A stretch of DNA of 5,850 bases from the NCBI GenBank assembly GCA_013698525.1, contig JACCSM010000360.1, forward strand, positions 1 through 5,850, given 5' to 3'. Each line of letters begins with the position of its first letter. The stretch's first letter is position 1. The notes below the pieces were generated by a model. That model made no database searches and was not told the origin of the DNA. It saw only the letters and a list, made by a program, of their open reading frames with translations. Origin of the DNA: Rubrobacteraceae bacterium (GTDB lineage: Bacteria; Actinomycetota; Rubrobacteria; Rubrobacterales; Rubrobacteraceae). Positions 5,423 through 5,850 of the stretch are shown in pieces. The position numbers and the translations under genes are program-made.

Positions 5423-5850
5423 ATGGATGGTAGCAAAGAGCATCCACTGATGACAGCCGGAGTGGATCTCGGCGACAACTACAGCTATCTGTGCCTCATC
5501 GACCAACACAGCGGCGAGGTTATGGAGGAGGGTAGGCTGCGCCCCACCCCCGAAGCCCTAAGACGACGCTTCGCTTCTCACGAGCGGCCGCTGCGCATCG
5601 CCATAGAAACGGGAACCCACTCGCCATGGGTTAGCCGGCTCCTGAAGGAGTGTGGTCACGAGGTATTGGTGGCAAATGCACGCAAGCTGAGGCTCATTTA
5701 CGCCAACAAACGCAAGACAGATGAAGTAGATGCCGAGAACCTGGGCCGCCTGGCGCGACTGGACCCGAAGCTGCTCTACCCGTTAAAGCACAGGGGGGAA
5801 GACTCCCAGGCCCATCTGGCCATCATTCGCTCCCGGCAGGCGTTGGTCGG
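5423..5850 (+). CDS. IS110-family transposase (DEDD recombinase), partial, 3' end outside the window
   Basis: This is the recombinase that excises and inserts the element, in this family guided by a bridge RNA. ATG 5423 is preceded by AAAGGAGG (5404-5411), 11 bases upstream. The visible 142 residues form the RuvC-like DEDD N-terminal domain: D15 in AGVDLG, E62 in AIETGTHSPW, and D100 and D103 in KTDEVDAENLGRLAR. All four acidic residues are therefore present at the usual spacing, and the basic stretch NARKLRLIYANKRK (85-98) precedes the last pair. No frameshift or stop is seen. The C-terminal domain with the conserved serine lies beyond the window, so whether the gene is complete cannot be judged. 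Identification is firm at family level only. Confidence 0.88.
   Translation, partial: MDGSKEHPLMTAGVDLGDNYSYLCLIDQHSGEVMEEGRLRPTPEALRRRFASHERPLRIAIETGTHSPWVSRLLKECGHEVLVANARKLRLIYANKRKTDEVDAENLGRLARLDPKLLYPLKHRGEDSQAHLAIIRSRQALV

Larger units (their letters stand above)
5260..5850 (+). mobile_element. IS110-family insertion sequence, 5' part, cut by the window end
   Basis: The element comprises a non-coding left end of about 160 bp and the first 142 codons of its transposase. The outer boundary is placed near 5260 because the repeat shared with the 300-bp element begins there; the exact junction cannot be fixed without an empty site or a second copy. The layout, a long non-coding end before the recombinase gene, fits the IS110 subgroup more than IS1111, where the long non-coding end lies after the gene. 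Confidence 0.7.

Overview
The window suggests a high-GC Gram-positive bacterium, most likely a deep-branching actinobacterium of the Rubrobacter type. The basis is strong G/C preference at third codon positions, GGAGG-type ribosome binding sites, and the style of the proteins; the taxonomic assignment is inference, because the window has no rRNA or tRNA. It reads as a gene-poor accessory stretch: two substantial intact genes, one small unknown gene, decayed fragments, and mobile-element sequence at both ends.

Left part (1-750). A small Cys/His-rich gene of unknown function is followed by a roughly 300-bp segment (325-624) bounded by long imperfect inverted repeats, of which the outer 17 bp are exact. 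It holds a perfect 20-bp hairpin (546-597) and no gene. This looks like a MITE-like or IS-end-derived element. It sits just upstream of a glycine betaine/proline-type ABC transporter substrate-binding lipoprotein (751-1608). That gene has a good RBS, but the codon at the expected start is ACG rather than ATG/GTG.

Middle (1609-2160). The 3' part of a small multi-TM membrane protein gene has no RBS and probably an altered C-terminus. A weak double hairpin lies before it and a possible terminator after it. The permease and ATPase genes that usually accompany a betaine binding protein are absent.

Centre to right (2161-4749, minus strand). A large soluble sensor histidine kinase has five PAS domains plus HisKA and HATPase_c, with all catalytic boxes intact. 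No response regulator lies next to it in the window. Upstream of it is a decayed AbrB/MazE-type antitoxin-like fragment (about 4898-5009).

Right end (5260-5850). This is the 5' portion of an IS110-family element: a DEDD transposase/recombinase with intact D15, E62, D100 and D103 that runs off the window, preceded by about 160 bp of structured non-coding DNA in the position where IS110 elements encode their bridge RNA. The start of this non-coding end matches the inverted-repeat arms of the 300-bp element at 325-624, including an exact 18-bp match. That links the two mobile-element signals in the window and is its most interesting feature.
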